A DNA stretch of 40,523 nucleotides from a virus. The stretch spans positions 1 through 40,523 of IMG/VR virus record IMGVR_UViG_3300035698_022419; one strand, given 5' to 3'. Positions 16,216 to 24,105 of this stretch are shown here, in pieces (position 1 is the stretch's first letter; each line of letters opens with the position of its first letter). Below the pieces are notes generated by a model. That model was not told the DNA's origin, searched no databases, and worked only from the letters and a program-made list of their open reading frames with translations. The position numbers and the translations under genes were made by a program.

Positions 16216-17122
16216 TGGTCCGAAGCTGTTACTGGTGGACGGCCCCAACCTGTGCTTCAGGGAGTTCTTCAGCAAGAAGCACCTGAGCCACAAGGGAAGG
16301 GCCGTGGACGTGCTGTTCGGGACGTTCAAGAGCCTCGTGAGCTACCATAAGAAGTGGCCGGAGCATTTCCGAATCATGTGCTGGGAGGGCGGCTACGCCC
16401 GCCGCCTGGCGGAGTCGGAGGCTGCCGTCGAGGCTGGGCTCATTCCGTCCAGCTACAAGCAGAACCGCCGGGACAAGGCGGCCGAGCCGGACCCGGAGCT
16501 GGAGCCATTGTTCGAGCAGATGGACATTCTGAAGGAGGACCTGCTGACGGAGACCAAGACGATGCAGGTCCGGGTCAAGGGCTACGAGGGTGACGACGTC
16601 ATCAACTCCTACGCGGACTGGGTGACCAGGAACGGAGGCAATGCGGTCATCATATCCAGTGACCAGGACTTCTATCAGTGCCTGTCGCCCAACGTCAGCC
16701 TGTTTGACGCTCGTTCGAAGGAGCTCTGGACCCTTGAGCGCTTCGAGAAGGAATTCGGCTTTCACCCGACGCTTTGGGTGGACAAGGGAGCGATAGAGGG
16801 CGAGATTGGCCCGAGCAAGGACAACATCTTCGGCGTTGAAGGATGGGGTCCGGTGACTGCCTGCAAGTACGTTTCCGAGCACGGCGACATCGACGCCATC
16901 CTGAAGGTGCTGCGCGAGAAGAAGAAGCGCGGTAAGAGGGAGGAGACGTTCCTGGCACAGGAGGAGCGCCTGAGGCTCGCCAAGTCCCTAAAGCGCATGG
17001 ACGTGGCCCCGGACCTTCCGATGCCGCGGGTCAAGCGGCACTTCGACAGGGAAGGCGTGAACAAGATGTTCCTGAAGTACGGGTTCGCAAGTCTGTTGAA
17101 GGAGAGCTGGAGGTTAGTGTGA
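16208..17122 (+). CDS. 5'-3' exonuclease / flap nuclease
   Basis: A 304-residue nuclease of the polymerase-I 5' nuclease and T4 RNase H group, which removes RNA primers and flaps. Metal-binding acidic residues sit in the usual order: LLLVDGPN (D11), VKGYEGDDVINSYADW (the YEADD-like motif), IISSDQDFYQ, and a helix-hairpin-helix loop GEIGPSKDNIFGVEGWGPVTA near residues 197-217. A lysine-rich arch-like helix (REKKKRGKREE) follows. It overlaps recA by eight bases, and its own stop overlaps the next start. Confidence 0.9.
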   Translation: MSDGPKLLLVDGPNLCFREFFSKKHLSHKGRAVDVLFGTFKSLVSYHKKWPEHFRIMCWEGGYARRLAESEAAVEAGLIPSSYKQNRRDKAAEPDPELEPLFEQMDILKEDLLTETKTMQVRVKGYEGDDVINSYADWVTRNGGNAVIISSDQDFYQCLSPNVSLFDARSKELWTLERFEKEFGFHPTLWVDKGAIEGEIGPSKDNIFGVEGWGPVTACKYVSEHGDIDAILKVLREKKKRGKREETFLAQEERLRLAKSLKRMDVAPDLPMPRVKRHFDREGVNKMFLKYGFASLLKESWRLV

Positions 17123-17709
17123 CGGCGCTGGACAAGTACAGGGAGCTTCGCCACGAGGCGACGCGACTGCCGGCCGGGACGGAATATGACCTGGCGAGGG
17201 GCGAGATGAACCCTCAGGTGTATCGCCGGTTCGCCGGGCTGCTGCCCGAGGGGGCTTCCGTCTGGGAGCCCTTCGCCAACCCGGACGGACGCACGTCCCT
17301 GGTGTTCTCCGAGGCCGGCATTCGACTTACAGCGTTCAGCCTGGTGCCAGGGCATCCAGACGTCATCGAGGCGGACTCCACGACGGACGAGCCCGAGGGA
17401 GAGTTTGACGGGGTGTTGTTTCACCCTCCGTATTTCGGCTCCAGGCCGTTCACATCCGACCCGCGAGAGATGTCCTTGGTGTCCGACCCGGATGAGTGGC
17501 TCGTCATGATGGAGTCGGCGGCAGACTTCGCCATGGAGCACCTGAGGCGCCCTGGTGGCGTCATCTGCGCCGTTGGACGGAGGTATCGGCATGGAGGCGA
17601 GGAGGTAAGGTTGGACGAGTGGTTGGTTATGGCTTTCTGCGGGGCGATGCCGTCAGAGGTGTGGACGAGCGAGCCGGACGTGGCGATTATTATGAGGTGG
17701 CCTGAATGA
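17119..17709 (+). CDS. degenerate N4/N6-type DNA methyltransferase-like protein
   Basis: A 196-residue protein resembling class beta DNA methyltransferases. VWEPFANPDGRTSLVFSEAGIRLTAF corresponds to the SAM-binding motif I segment (normally D-P-F-x-G-x-G-T), and FDGVLFHPPYFGS is motif IV, which normally reads D/N/S-PPY. Both carry unusual residues: the glycine-rich loop is PFANPDG and the catalytic first residue is His. It may be inactive, act on another substrate, or have become a binding protein. Start is GTG with GGAGG five bases upstream, overlapping the exonuclease stop. The stop overlaps the ATG of the kinase gene. Confidence 0.6.
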   Translation: MTALDKYRELRHEATRLPAGTEYDLARGEMNPQVYRRFAGLLPEGASVWEPFANPDGRTSLVFSEAGIRLTAFSLVPGHPDVIEADSTTDEPEGEFDGVLFHPPYFGSRPFTSDPREMSLVSDPDEWLVMMESAADFAMEHLRRPGGVICAVGRRYRHGGEEVRLDEWLVMAFCGAMPSEVWTSEPDVAIIMRWPE

Positions 17710-18260
17710 GAATAGGAATAGCGGGATGCGCCGGCACGGGCAAGTCGGTGCTGGCAGAGAGGCTGGCGGCTGAGTTGGGGATTCCCTTCCTGCCGGCGAA
17801 GGATATAACCGGTGACATTTTGAGGAGGGATGGATACGACTACGCCTCCGGGCAGCAGGTGGAGAAGTTCCTGGCCACGCACGAGCATCAGCAGGAGATA
17901 CTGAAGCGGACCAGGGAGCAGCAGGCGGCGGAGGAGTTCGTGACGGACCGCACGGCCATCGACCTTGCCGCTTACGCCATCCTGGAGATGGAGGGGCCGC
18001 TGAACGTGCAGAGGTACCTGAATGAGTGCAGGGGGCTCGTCGGCAGGTACGACTACATCTTCTTTTGCCCGTGGGAGGACAGGGAGATTCTGGACAACCA
18101 CAAGCGGACGCTGGACCCGTGGTATCAGTTTGCCGTGCATTCCGTGGAGTTGGAGGTTATTACGCAGTTCGGGATAGGCCCGCTGCTCCTGGAGGCTCCC
18201 GAGGTGGACGAGCGCGTCAAGGGTGCGCTGGACTTCATAAAGGCCGTGGCAGAGGGTTAG
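17706..18260 (+). CDS. P-loop kinase-like ATPase (NadR/AAA_28 type)
   Basis: A 184-residue single-domain nucleotide-binding protein. Walker A is GCAGTGKS (7-14) directly after a beta strand, with LAERLAAELGIPFLPAKDI as in small nucleotide or nucleoside kinases. VTDRTAIDLAAYA gives the DR-type acceptor motif, and YDYIFFCPW is a later core strand. The layout fits NadR-like or deoxynucleotide kinase-like ATPases that often travel with phage nucleotide metabolism genes; the substrate cannot be read from the sequence. ATG overlaps the preceding stop. Confidence 0.7.
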   Translation: MRIGIAGCAGTGKSVLAERLAAELGIPFLPAKDITGDILRRDGYDYASGQQVEKFLATHEHQQEILKRTREQQAAEEFVTDRTAIDLAAYAILEMEGPLNVQRYLNECRGLVGRYDYIFFCPWEDREILDNHKRTLDPWYQFAVHSVELEVITQFGIGPLLLEAPEVDERVKGALDFIKAVAEG

Positions 18261-18303
18261 CGGATTCTTTGATATTTGCTTCAATTGAAACAAGGAGTTT
18301 TTC

Positions 18304-18642
18304 ATGGAACCGTTGAGGGATAACCTGGATTACGGCGAGAAGGGTCACCGTCCGCAGGATTACACCGAGGATGAGATTCGGGACCTTGCCAAGAGCATGT
18401 CGGTTGCGAGCAGGAACAAGATTGCGGCCAAGTTGGTGAGTCTGGCGAAGAGGGTCCTTGGAGCTCCCAAGCTCGAGAGTGGAGACAAGGTCAAGGATTC
18501 CGTCACTAAGGTGACGGGCTGGGTCTCCGAGAAGAAGGGGAACCTGTATTTCGTGAGCGTCAGCCGCAAGGACGACGACACCGGGTACTGGCAGGACCCG
18601 AAGAACCTGAAACTGGTCGAGAAGGCCGACGCAGAGTGGTGA
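18304..18642 (+). CDS. hypothetical small protein
   Basis: A 112-residue charged protein. The N-terminal half is helical (TEDEIRDLAKSMSVASRNKIAAKLVSLAKRVL), and the C-terminal half looks like a small beta domain (GDKVKDSVTKVTGWVSEKKGNLYFVSVSRK) possibly of SH3 or OB character. I do not recognise the family. AAGGAG at 18290-18295 is well placed. The 43-base gap before it contains no convincing promoter. Confidence 0.65.
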   Translation: MEPLRDNLDYGEKGHRPQDYTEDEIRDLAKSMSVASRNKIAAKLVSLAKRVLGAPKLESGDKVKDSVTKVTGWVSEKKGNLYFVSVSRKDDDTGYWQDPKNLKLVEKADAEW

Positions 18643-18649
18643 GGTAATC

Positions 18650-18922
18650 ATGGCATATCGAGCGAATGTGACGAACAAGGAGCAGAACGACATCGAGACG
18701 GCGCTGGACGACAGCGCGATTCGGTTGCAGTCGTTCGAGCTGACCGATGGGCAGACCGGGACCGAGGGCGTCACGAAGATGATTCGTGCATACGACCTTC
18801 AGGCGCAGGCCGACGCGGGGGGCTCTCCGAGCTCTGCCGTCCTGGCTAACAACCGGGCCCAGATGACCGTCAGGAGCCACAACGACAAGCCGCACAGGTT
18901 CGACGAGCCTGGCAAGGCGTAA
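18650..18922 (+). CDS. hypothetical small protein
   Basis: A 90-residue polar protein with no recognised motif. It is Asn/Gln/Asp-rich and probably partly disordered towards the C-terminus (RSHNDKPHRFDEPGKA). The ribosome binding site is weak (GAGG in the seven-base gap), so translation is probably coupled to the gene before it. It is the last gene before a strong terminator. Confidence 0.55.
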   Translation: MAYRANVTNKEQNDIETALDDSAIRLQSFELTDGQTGTEGVTKMIRAYDLQAQADAGGSPSSAVLANNRAQMTVRSHNDKPHRFDEPGKA

Positions 18923-18972
18923 GATAGATTCTCCCACCGGGCCACTCCAAGCCTGGTTGGTAGTAAGGGAAG

Positions 18973-19003
18973 AAAGGCCGCTTGGTGCGGCCTTTCGCTT
19001 TTT
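18973..19003 (+). terminator. strong intrinsic terminator
   Basis: AAAGGCCGC (18973-18981) pairs perfectly with GCGGCCTTT (18987-18995) across a five-base loop, followed by CGCTTTTT. This is the clearest rho-independent terminator in the window and closes the transcription unit that ends at 18922. Confidence 0.85.
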
Positions 19004-19018
19004 GGGTGTATAATGGGG
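19004..19018 (+). promoter_or_regulatory. candidate phage promoter next to a start codon
   Basis: GGGTGTATAATGGGG, with TATAAT at 19009-19014, directly follows the terminator and precedes the ATG at 19020 by five bases. A start of transcription 6-7 bases after the -10 would fall on or beside the ATG, giving a leaderless message. The -35 region (TGCGGC) lies inside the terminator stem and does not match TTGACA. Confidence 0.5.
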
Positions 19019-19019
19019 T

Positions 19020-19961
19020 ATGAAATTCGTATTCTACACAGATGTTCAGTTGAGCGGGCAGACCCCCCGTCACAGGGTCGACGATTACCAGGCCGCCCTC
19101 ATATCCAAGATGGAGGAGATTTACAAGGCGGCGAAGGCGGAGAAGGCGGACTTCCTGGTCTGCGGCGGTGACCTGTTCAACAGCCACCGCATCTTCAGCT
19201 ACGAGCTCCTTGGTCCGGTGATGGACGTCCTCTGCGAGAGCGGCATGGACACCTACATCATCATCGGGCAGCATGACATCCTGGGGTACAACCCGTCCAC
19301 CTACAAGTCGTCGACGCTGGCGTTCGTGGTGAACCGGTGTTCCAGGCTCGAGGTGATTTGGGACCCGGTGAGGGTCGGGGATGTGCAGCTGGTCGCTTCT
19401 CATGTCTGGGAGGACCCGAAGGACGCGTCCCACCACGAGCTTGACGACGATGCCTTCAAGGTGCTCGTCGCCCACCATCTGCTGACCAACAAGAAGACGA
19501 TGTTCGAGACGGTGAACACGGGTGACTTCGCCAAGTGGATGCGGGATGATGAGGCGGGGTACGACCTCGTGCTCTCCGGCGACCTGCATGACGGGTACGA
19601 TACTCACGAGGTGGATGGAATGTGGTTCTGCAACCCTGGCAGCGTTGCTCGTCAGGCGATAAGCGATGCCAAGCGGATGCCGCGCTATGCGGTCATCGAG
19701 GCGTCGCCGGGGGAGATTCCGATTGTGGACGTGCGGCCAATCAAGTGCGCGGCCCGGGGCGACGACGTCTTCGGGGAGAGCGCCGCTGAGGTGATGAGGG
19801 AGAGGGGCGAGTTCGACCCCACGGCCTTCATCAACGAGGTGGAGGAGTTCGAGGTGGAGTCCTCGGATGTCCACGAGCTTGTCCAAAAGGTGGGCAGGGC
19901 GAAGGGGATTAGCTCCGATATCTTGAGTTACATAGCCTCAAAATCGGAAGAAACTGCGTAA
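19020..19961 (+). CDS. Mre11/SbcD-like metallophosphoesterase with altered motifs
   Basis: A 313-residue calcineurin-fold protein of the SbcD/gp47 group, normally the nuclease partner of a Rad50/SbcC ATPase. The motif order is intact: FYTDVQL (8-10), GGDLFN (49-54), IIGQHD (81-86), AHHLL (151-155) and SGDLHDG (186-192). Several usual metal ligands are changed: His to Gln at 10, Asn to Gln at 84, and the first His of GHxH to Asp at 188. D8, D51, H85, H152 or H153, and H190 remain. Activity may be altered or reduced. No Rad50-like gene lies in this window. No good ribosome binding site precedes the ATG, which sits at the expected transcription start. Confidence 0.8.
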   Translation: MKFVFYTDVQLSGQTPRHRVDDYQAALISKMEEIYKAAKAEKADFLVCGGDLFNSHRIFSYELLGPVMDVLCESGMDTYIIIGQHDILGYNPSTYKSSTLAFVVNRCSRLEVIWDPVRVGDVQLVASHVWEDPKDASHHELDDDAFKVLVAHHLLTNKKTMFETVNTGDFAKWMRDDEAGYDLVLSGDLHDGYDTHEVDGMWFCNPGSVARQAISDAKRMPRYAVIEASPGEIPIVDVRPIKCAARGDDVFGESAAEVMRERGEFDPTAFINEVEEFEVESSDVHELVQKVGRAKGISSDILSYIASKSEETA

Positions 19962-19995
19962 ATTTTTGCGAAAAGTCGTCTTCTTTTGCACCCTG

Positions 19996-20010
19996 GGGGC
20001 TATAATGGGG
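19996..20010 (+). promoter_or_regulatory. candidate phage promoter for the ParB-like gene
   Basis: GGGGCTATAATGGGG lies in the 93-base gap, with TATAAT at 20001-20006 and 48 bases before the chosen ATG. As at the other sites, no TTGACA-like -35 is present (GTCTTC at 19978). A short leader hairpin follows: AGGGC (20017-20021) with GCCCT (20027-20031). Confidence 0.5.
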
Positions 20011-20054
20011 AAATTGAGGGCGTAGTGCCCTTAACCCAAAAAGGAGACCATCGG

Positions 20055-21269
20055 ATGAGTGACAAGAAACTGACCCTTGATGACAAGTGGGGCGACACCT
20101 CAGGGGACGACGCACTGTTCTCCGACACGCCGAAGAAGAAGGTCAAGGTGCCCGAGTCCGCCAAGGCCAAGGCCAAGGAGCCCAAGGCCCCCGCGAAGCC
20201 CGAGCCGCCGGCCAAGCCCAAGGCTGCCGCCAAGCCCAAGGAGCCCACCAAGCCCAAGGAGACGCTGAGGAAGAAGGCGTCTAAGCCGTTGACCCTGAAG
20301 GAGAAGGCGGTTAACGCAATCATGCGGAAGGCGGGAGTGGAAGAGCTGCCGACGGTTGACCACCTGGTGCGTGGAAAGACTGGTCCGAGCATGAAGATTT
20401 CCAACATCGCCGTCTTCATTGAGAAACCGAAGAACGAGCTGCTGGCCGACCTCTTCAAGAAGATGCCGGTGGTGAACCGGGTGAACGTCAGCGCGCCGGT
20501 GGACCTGAGGCAGGTGAAGGTCGTCGGTTCGCAGGTCCTGAAGTCGGGACGCATGCACGAGCCGATTCAGGTGGCCCAGATTGAATCCGACGGGCGCCTG
20601 GAGTGCACGAGCGGACGCCACCGTCTGGCGTTCCTCGCGCTGGTGTACGGAACCGATACGGAGATTCCGGTCCTCATCGAGGAGAAGGACATCAACGATG
20701 CCAGGGACGCCGTGGTCTACGCCAACACCACCCGGAAGACCAAGGCGATGGAGAAGGCGGTTCACGCGGTTCTCGGAGCGGTTGGCGGCAACGCCGACGC
20801 CGAGGCCGATGAGCTCTACACGAAGACCGTCAAGACGAAGGCTGGCGCGAAGAAGTACAGCACCTACATGGTCATGCAGCGACGGCGTCCCGTGACGCTG
20901 AAGTTCGAGATGGGAACCACCAAGGAAGGCGGCCTCTCCACCGTTAACAAGGTTGAGGGGTTCTGGGGGCAGGCGCTGGATTGGTACAAGGACATGCCCC
21001 GGAAGGAGTTCGACGCCGGTCTCAAGGCGGCGACGCTGTTCCTGAACAAACTGGCTGAGACGTTCCAGTCCAACGAGTCGTTCGAGGTGGGCCAGCACAT
21101 GGCGGCGATGTCCCTCGTGGCCATCGGCAAGTACTACAGGACGATGCTGGACGCCGGCGTTGAGATTGACATTGAGAAGCTCGTCAATGTCGTGGTGGCC
21201 CTGGGCGATATTGGGCGCGACAAGTCCGAGCTGACCTACGCCTCCATCATCAAGGCAATGAAGAAGTGA
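20055..21269 (+). CDS. ParB/Srx-like nuclease-domain protein
   Basis: A 404-residue protein. After a short acidic start comes a Lys/Pro/Ala-rich repetitive linker (residues about 35-75, with KPK and AKP repeats), then a ParB-like core: KSGRMHEPIQVAQIESDGRLE and TSGRHRLAFLAL (about 185-196), where the G-R-H-R box is the NTP- or DNA-binding signature of ParB/sulfiredoxin-fold proteins. The helical C-terminal half (to TYASIIKAMKK) is not recognised. In phages such proteins act in partition, gene control or DNA nicking; the role here is open. AAAAAGGAG precedes ATG 20055, so the upstream in-frame start at 19986 is rejected. Confidence 0.68.
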   Translation: MSDKKLTLDDKWGDTSGDDALFSDTPKKKVKVPESAKAKAKEPKAPAKPEPPAKPKAAAKPKEPTKPKETLRKKASKPLTLKEKAVNAIMRKAGVEELPTVDHLVRGKTGPSMKISNIAVFIEKPKNELLADLFKKMPVVNRVNVSAPVDLRQVKVVGSQVLKSGRMHEPIQVAQIESDGRLECTSGRHRLAFLALVYGTDTEIPVLIEEKDINDARDAVVYANTTRKTKAMEKAVHAVLGAVGGNADAEADELYTKTVKTKAGAKKYSTYMVMQRRRPVTLKFEMGTTKEGGLSTVNKVEGFWGQALDWYKDMPRKEFDAGLKAATLFLNKLAETFQSNESFEVGQHMAAMSLVAIGKYYRTMLDAGVEIDIEKLVNVVVALGDIGRDKSELTYASIIKAMKK

Positions 21270-22225
21270 TACGAGCCATCCACGAGGGCCATTCCGTCGA
21301 GTGGGAAGGTGACTTCCGGTTCGGGGCTGGCTCTCAGGACGCTGTTGAAGTGAAGCACGTAGCCCCCGCCAGAGCGGTGGGGGCTGCTTTCCTTTCCGGG
21401 CAGCGAGCCTGTCCCGTGGTGCATGTTGACCTGGACGGCAACGTCCAGGCGTTCGCGGTGAGCGGCGCCCACGTGCTGCCTGGTGACGAGAAGAAGTTCC
21501 CACTGAACATGTCATGGGCCCTTTGCGGACCGGGGGTCTCCGACCCGAGGATAGTCGCTGACCAGTGTCGTCGAGCAAGGCGCTCCACGGTGTCCGTATG
21601 TCCTCTTCTAGGGCCGTCGGCGGCCTTTGGGTGCGTGGTGGGGGCTCTGTACGCGCAAGGGATGGAGAGGCCCAGGATGACGCGCTTCTGCGAGCCATGG
21701 GATGAGCCGGTGGACGCGGAGGGCAGGGATTTCAACATGGAGCTCGAGAGCGACGGGCTGGGGAGGATGGCCCACGTCGTCCAGACGCGGACCCCGGTGC
21801 TCAATCAGATGATGAGGACGCCGGCAATACCGGCCTTCTACGGTCGGGTGCTGAGCAGCGGCGGATGGTGGGGCGACCCGATTTTCCTCATGCTGGCCCG
21901 GACGGCGCTGAAGTATTTTCCGACGGAGCAGCTGTCTCTGAGGACGTACGCCGCAACGTGGGTTCCCGTTGCCGTGGACAACACCGAAGAGTTCGCCAGA
22001 GTGTCCGGCTCAGGGTCTTCCAGGGTCAGGATTTTCGTCGCCTCGGAGCTGACTCCGGGTCTCGGGACCTTCCTGAGGTTCATGGAGACGATGTGCCACG
22101 AGGACTTTGTGGCGTCATCTGACCCGGGGGACGCCAAGGTGCCGTCCAGAATACCTCTCTTTCGGCACCGTAGCGCGTATAATATCAGTGCGGAGCAATT
22201 CAGAGAGGTGACCCTTGAATCTTGA
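21266..22225 (+). CDS. hypothetical protein
   Basis: A 319-residue open frame starting at GTG 21266, which overlaps the ParB-like stop. Codon use is G/C-biased at third positions throughout, as in neighbouring genes, so it looks coding from the start. No family is recognised. The N-terminal part includes VVHVDLDGNVQAFAVSG, and the remainder mixes helices with a Trp/Gly-rich stretch (SSGGWWGDPIFLMLARTALKYF). An intrinsic-terminator-like hairpin lies inside the frame at 21361-21385. Later starts (such as ATG 21509) are possible but lack ribosome binding sites. Confidence 0.55.
   Translation: MIRAIHEGHSVEWEGDFRFGAGSQDAVEVKHVAPARAVGAAFLSGQRACPVVHVDLDGNVQAFAVSGAHVLPGDEKKFPLNMSWALCGPGVSDPRIVADQCRRARRSTVSVCPLLGPSAAFGCVVGALYAQGMERPRMTRFCEPWDEPVDAEGRDFNMELESDGLGRMAHVVQTRTPVLNQMMRTPAIPAFYGRVLSSGGWWGDPIFLMLARTALKYFPTEQLSLRTYAATWVPVAVDNTEEFARVSGSGSSRVRIFVASELTPGLGTFLRFMETMCHEDFVASSDPGDAKVPSRIPLFRHRSAYNISAEQFREVTLES
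21361..21396 (+). terminator. terminator-like hairpin inside an open frame
   Basis: AGCCCCCGCC (21361-21370) pairs with GGTGGGGGCT (21376-21385) across AGAGC: ten pairs including one G-U. It is followed by the pyrimidine run GCTTTCCTTTCC. It lies about 90 bases after the ParB-like stop, yet within the coding frame of the next gene, so it may act as an attenuator. Confidence 0.5.
22173..22185 (+). promoter_or_regulatory. candidate phage promoter for dnaE
   Basis: GCGCGTATAATAT with TATAAT at 22178-22183, located 37 bases before the dnaE start and inside the end of the preceding gene. It shares the GCG-TATAAT core of the other sites and likewise lacks a recognisable -35 (CTCTCT). Confidence 0.45.
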
Positions 22226-24050
22226 TAATTTTTATGATATGAAAAAGGTTCCTGACAAGGAACGGGTGAAGGCGGAGAAGAACGTCGTGTTGATAGTTCC
22301 AGATGCGGACTATGACGCCTCGTGGTTCTTTAAGGAGGCGCTCATTGACAGCCATGAGGCGGCGGTTACGTGGCCGAAGAAGTCAGTCGCCCTCGTGCAA
22401 GAGGTATCGGTTATGCAGCCGAAGGTGGTTGTTCAGGTGGGGCCGGAAAGAATTTCCAGGCGATACCGCTGGATAGGTGATAATTGCATTATTGAGGATG
22501 GTCTAAGGAGGGATATTCATGCGGCGTCCATGGACGGCTTCGTGGTCCTCCACCATCACGACGAGTACAGCCTGAAGGACGGCCTTGGGACGGTGAAGCA
22601 GCTGGCCAAGATGCTCAGGCGTCAGCGCCGGAGCTTCTGCGCGGTGACCAACCATGGAAGCGTGGGTGGCTGGATTAAGCAGAACAACGCCTGCCTGAAG
22701 GCCGGAATCAAGCCGATATTCGGGATGGAGGCGTACGTCTCCGACTACCGCGGAGACGACCCGGAGAAGAGGAAGGCTCACCGCTCGGCGAACCACCTCG
22801 TGCTCCTGGCGCGGACCGAGACTGGCTTCTTCAATATCATTCAGATTCACAACGACGCCCAGCTCAACGGATTTTACTACAGTCCTCGAATGGACCATGC
22901 CGCCGCGAAGACGTGGGGAGAGGGGGTCATAGCTACCAGCGCCTGCATGGCTGGTGAGATTCCAAGACTGCTCATGCAGGAGCCCTTGCTGAAAGAGGAG
23001 AAGGATTCAGACGCAGACTATCAGGCGTATCGGCAGCTTTTCATGGAGGAGAAATGGGCAAAGGCCGTGGAAATCTACGAGCACTACCGGGACAGCTTCG
23101 ACGAGTTCTACATTGAGATTCAGATTATCGAGTTCGAGATGCAGAGGGAGTGCAACCGCAGGCTTATCAAGTTTGCCAGGGAGGTCGGGGCTCCCCTGAT
23201 TATGGCGTGTGACAGCCACTACCTGGACTCCAGTCACGCGGACACTCACGACCTGCTCATGTACATCAGGCAGGGGAAGACCAAGTTGGACGCCGTCGAG
23301 AAGGACGAGGACGTCTGGGACTTCGAGGTCCGCAATCTGTTCTACCGCAGCGCCACGCAGATGGAGAGGGTGTTCTTTGGCGGCTTCGTCGACAAGGATA
23401 AGAACGAGTGGCCTCCGTTTGAGGACGCCGTCTTCACTGAGGAGGTATTTCGAGAGGCCATGGCGAACACCCTGTCGGTGGCCCGCAGGATAGAGGATAT
23501 CAAGCTGGACGATACGGTCAAGCTGCCAAGAATGTATCCTGACAGCAAGTTCATCCTCCGGGAGAAAGCCAATGCTGGTTTCAAGCGACTGGGACTCAAC
23601 AAGCATCCGAAAAAGCAGACCTATGTGAATAGGTTGCGGTATGAATATGAAGTCATCACCAAGCTGGGCTGGGCAGACTACTTTCTCATTATGGAGAAGA
23701 TAGTCAGTGCGGCCAAGGAGGAGTTCTTTGACGAGGTTGGCGAGTGGGCCATCGGCTACGGACGTGGATGTTTTCATCCGTCAACTCGGGTGGTTATTAA
23801 GGATGGTTCTTCTAAATTCATTGGTGACATTGTGATTGGGGATGAGGTGGTTACTGATGATGGTTCAGTCCAACAAGTAGATGCGGTTCATACTTATGAG
23901 GTGGACGAGGATATGTTGGAGGTAGAGGTTGAAGATGGTCGTGTCGTTGTTTGCACAGCCGACCATGAATGGAAAGTTGTCAGAGGCGGAGAATGTGAGT
24001 GGGTTGAGGCGAAAAACCTCCAAGTTGGTGACGAAATCGTAGAAGTTTGA
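22215..24050 (+). CDS. dnaE: DNA polymerase III alpha, N-terminal part fused to intein 1 N-half
   Basis: A 611-residue product: 518 residues of DnaE extein plus 93 residues of split intein. An N-terminal extension of about 100 residues precedes the PHP domain (LHHHDEYSLKDG, AVTNHGSVGGW, IFGMEAYVSDY, ACDSHYL). The DnaE helical region follows up to the invariant AIGYGRG at the end of the extein. In ordinary DnaE the next residues are SAAGSL, which are found at the start of the second dnaE gene (25175). Start is TTG 22215, with GAGAGGTG five bases before it; the ATG at 22239 has no such site. The product should join the C-terminal part by trans-splicing. The PHP segment has Asn where the TDHG motif has Asp. 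Confidence 0.9.
   Translation: MNLDNFYDMKKVPDKERVKAEKNVVLIVPDADYDASWFFKEALIDSHEAAVTWPKKSVALVQEVSVMQPKVVVQVGPERISRRYRWIGDNCIIEDGLRRDIHAASMDGFVVLHHHDEYSLKDGLGTVKQLAKMLRRQRRSFCAVTNHGSVGGWIKQNNACLKAGIKPIFGMEAYVSDYRGDDPEKRKAHRSANHLVLLARTETGFFNIIQIHNDAQLNGFYYSPRMDHAAAKTWGEGVIATSACMAGEIPRLLMQEPLLKEEKDSDADYQAYRQLFMEEKWAKAVEIYEHYRDSFDEFYIEIQIIEFEMQRECNRRLIKFAREVGAPLIMACDSHYLDSSHADTHDLLMYIRQGKTKLDAVEKDEDVWDFEVRNLFYRSATQMERVFFGGFVDKDKNEWPPFEDAVFTEEVFREAMANTLSVARRIEDIKLDDTVKLPRMYPDSKFILREKANAGFKRLGLNKHPKKQTYVNRLRYEYEVITKLGWADYFLIMEKIVSAAKEEFFDEVGEWAIGYGRGCFHPSTRVVIKDGSSKFIGDIVIGDEVVTDDGSVQQVDAVHTYEVDEDMLEVEVEDGRVVVCTADHEWKVVRGGECEWVEAKNLQVGDEIVEV
23769..24050 (+). mobile_element. intein 1, N-terminal half (split intein)
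   Basis: The intein half starts at Cys (TGT 23769-23771) directly after GYGRG. Block A is CFHPSTRVVIKDG and block B is VVVCTADHEWKV with the T-x-x-H signature; FIGDIVIGDEVVTDDG lies between. It ends with a stop after GDEIVEV, exactly where split inteins end their N-half. The DNA is A/T-richer than the extein. Confidence 0.92.
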
Positions 24051-24105
24051 CTATTCTCATATACATCCTACAGTAGGGGGTACGCCACAACTATAGGAGT
24101 CGATA

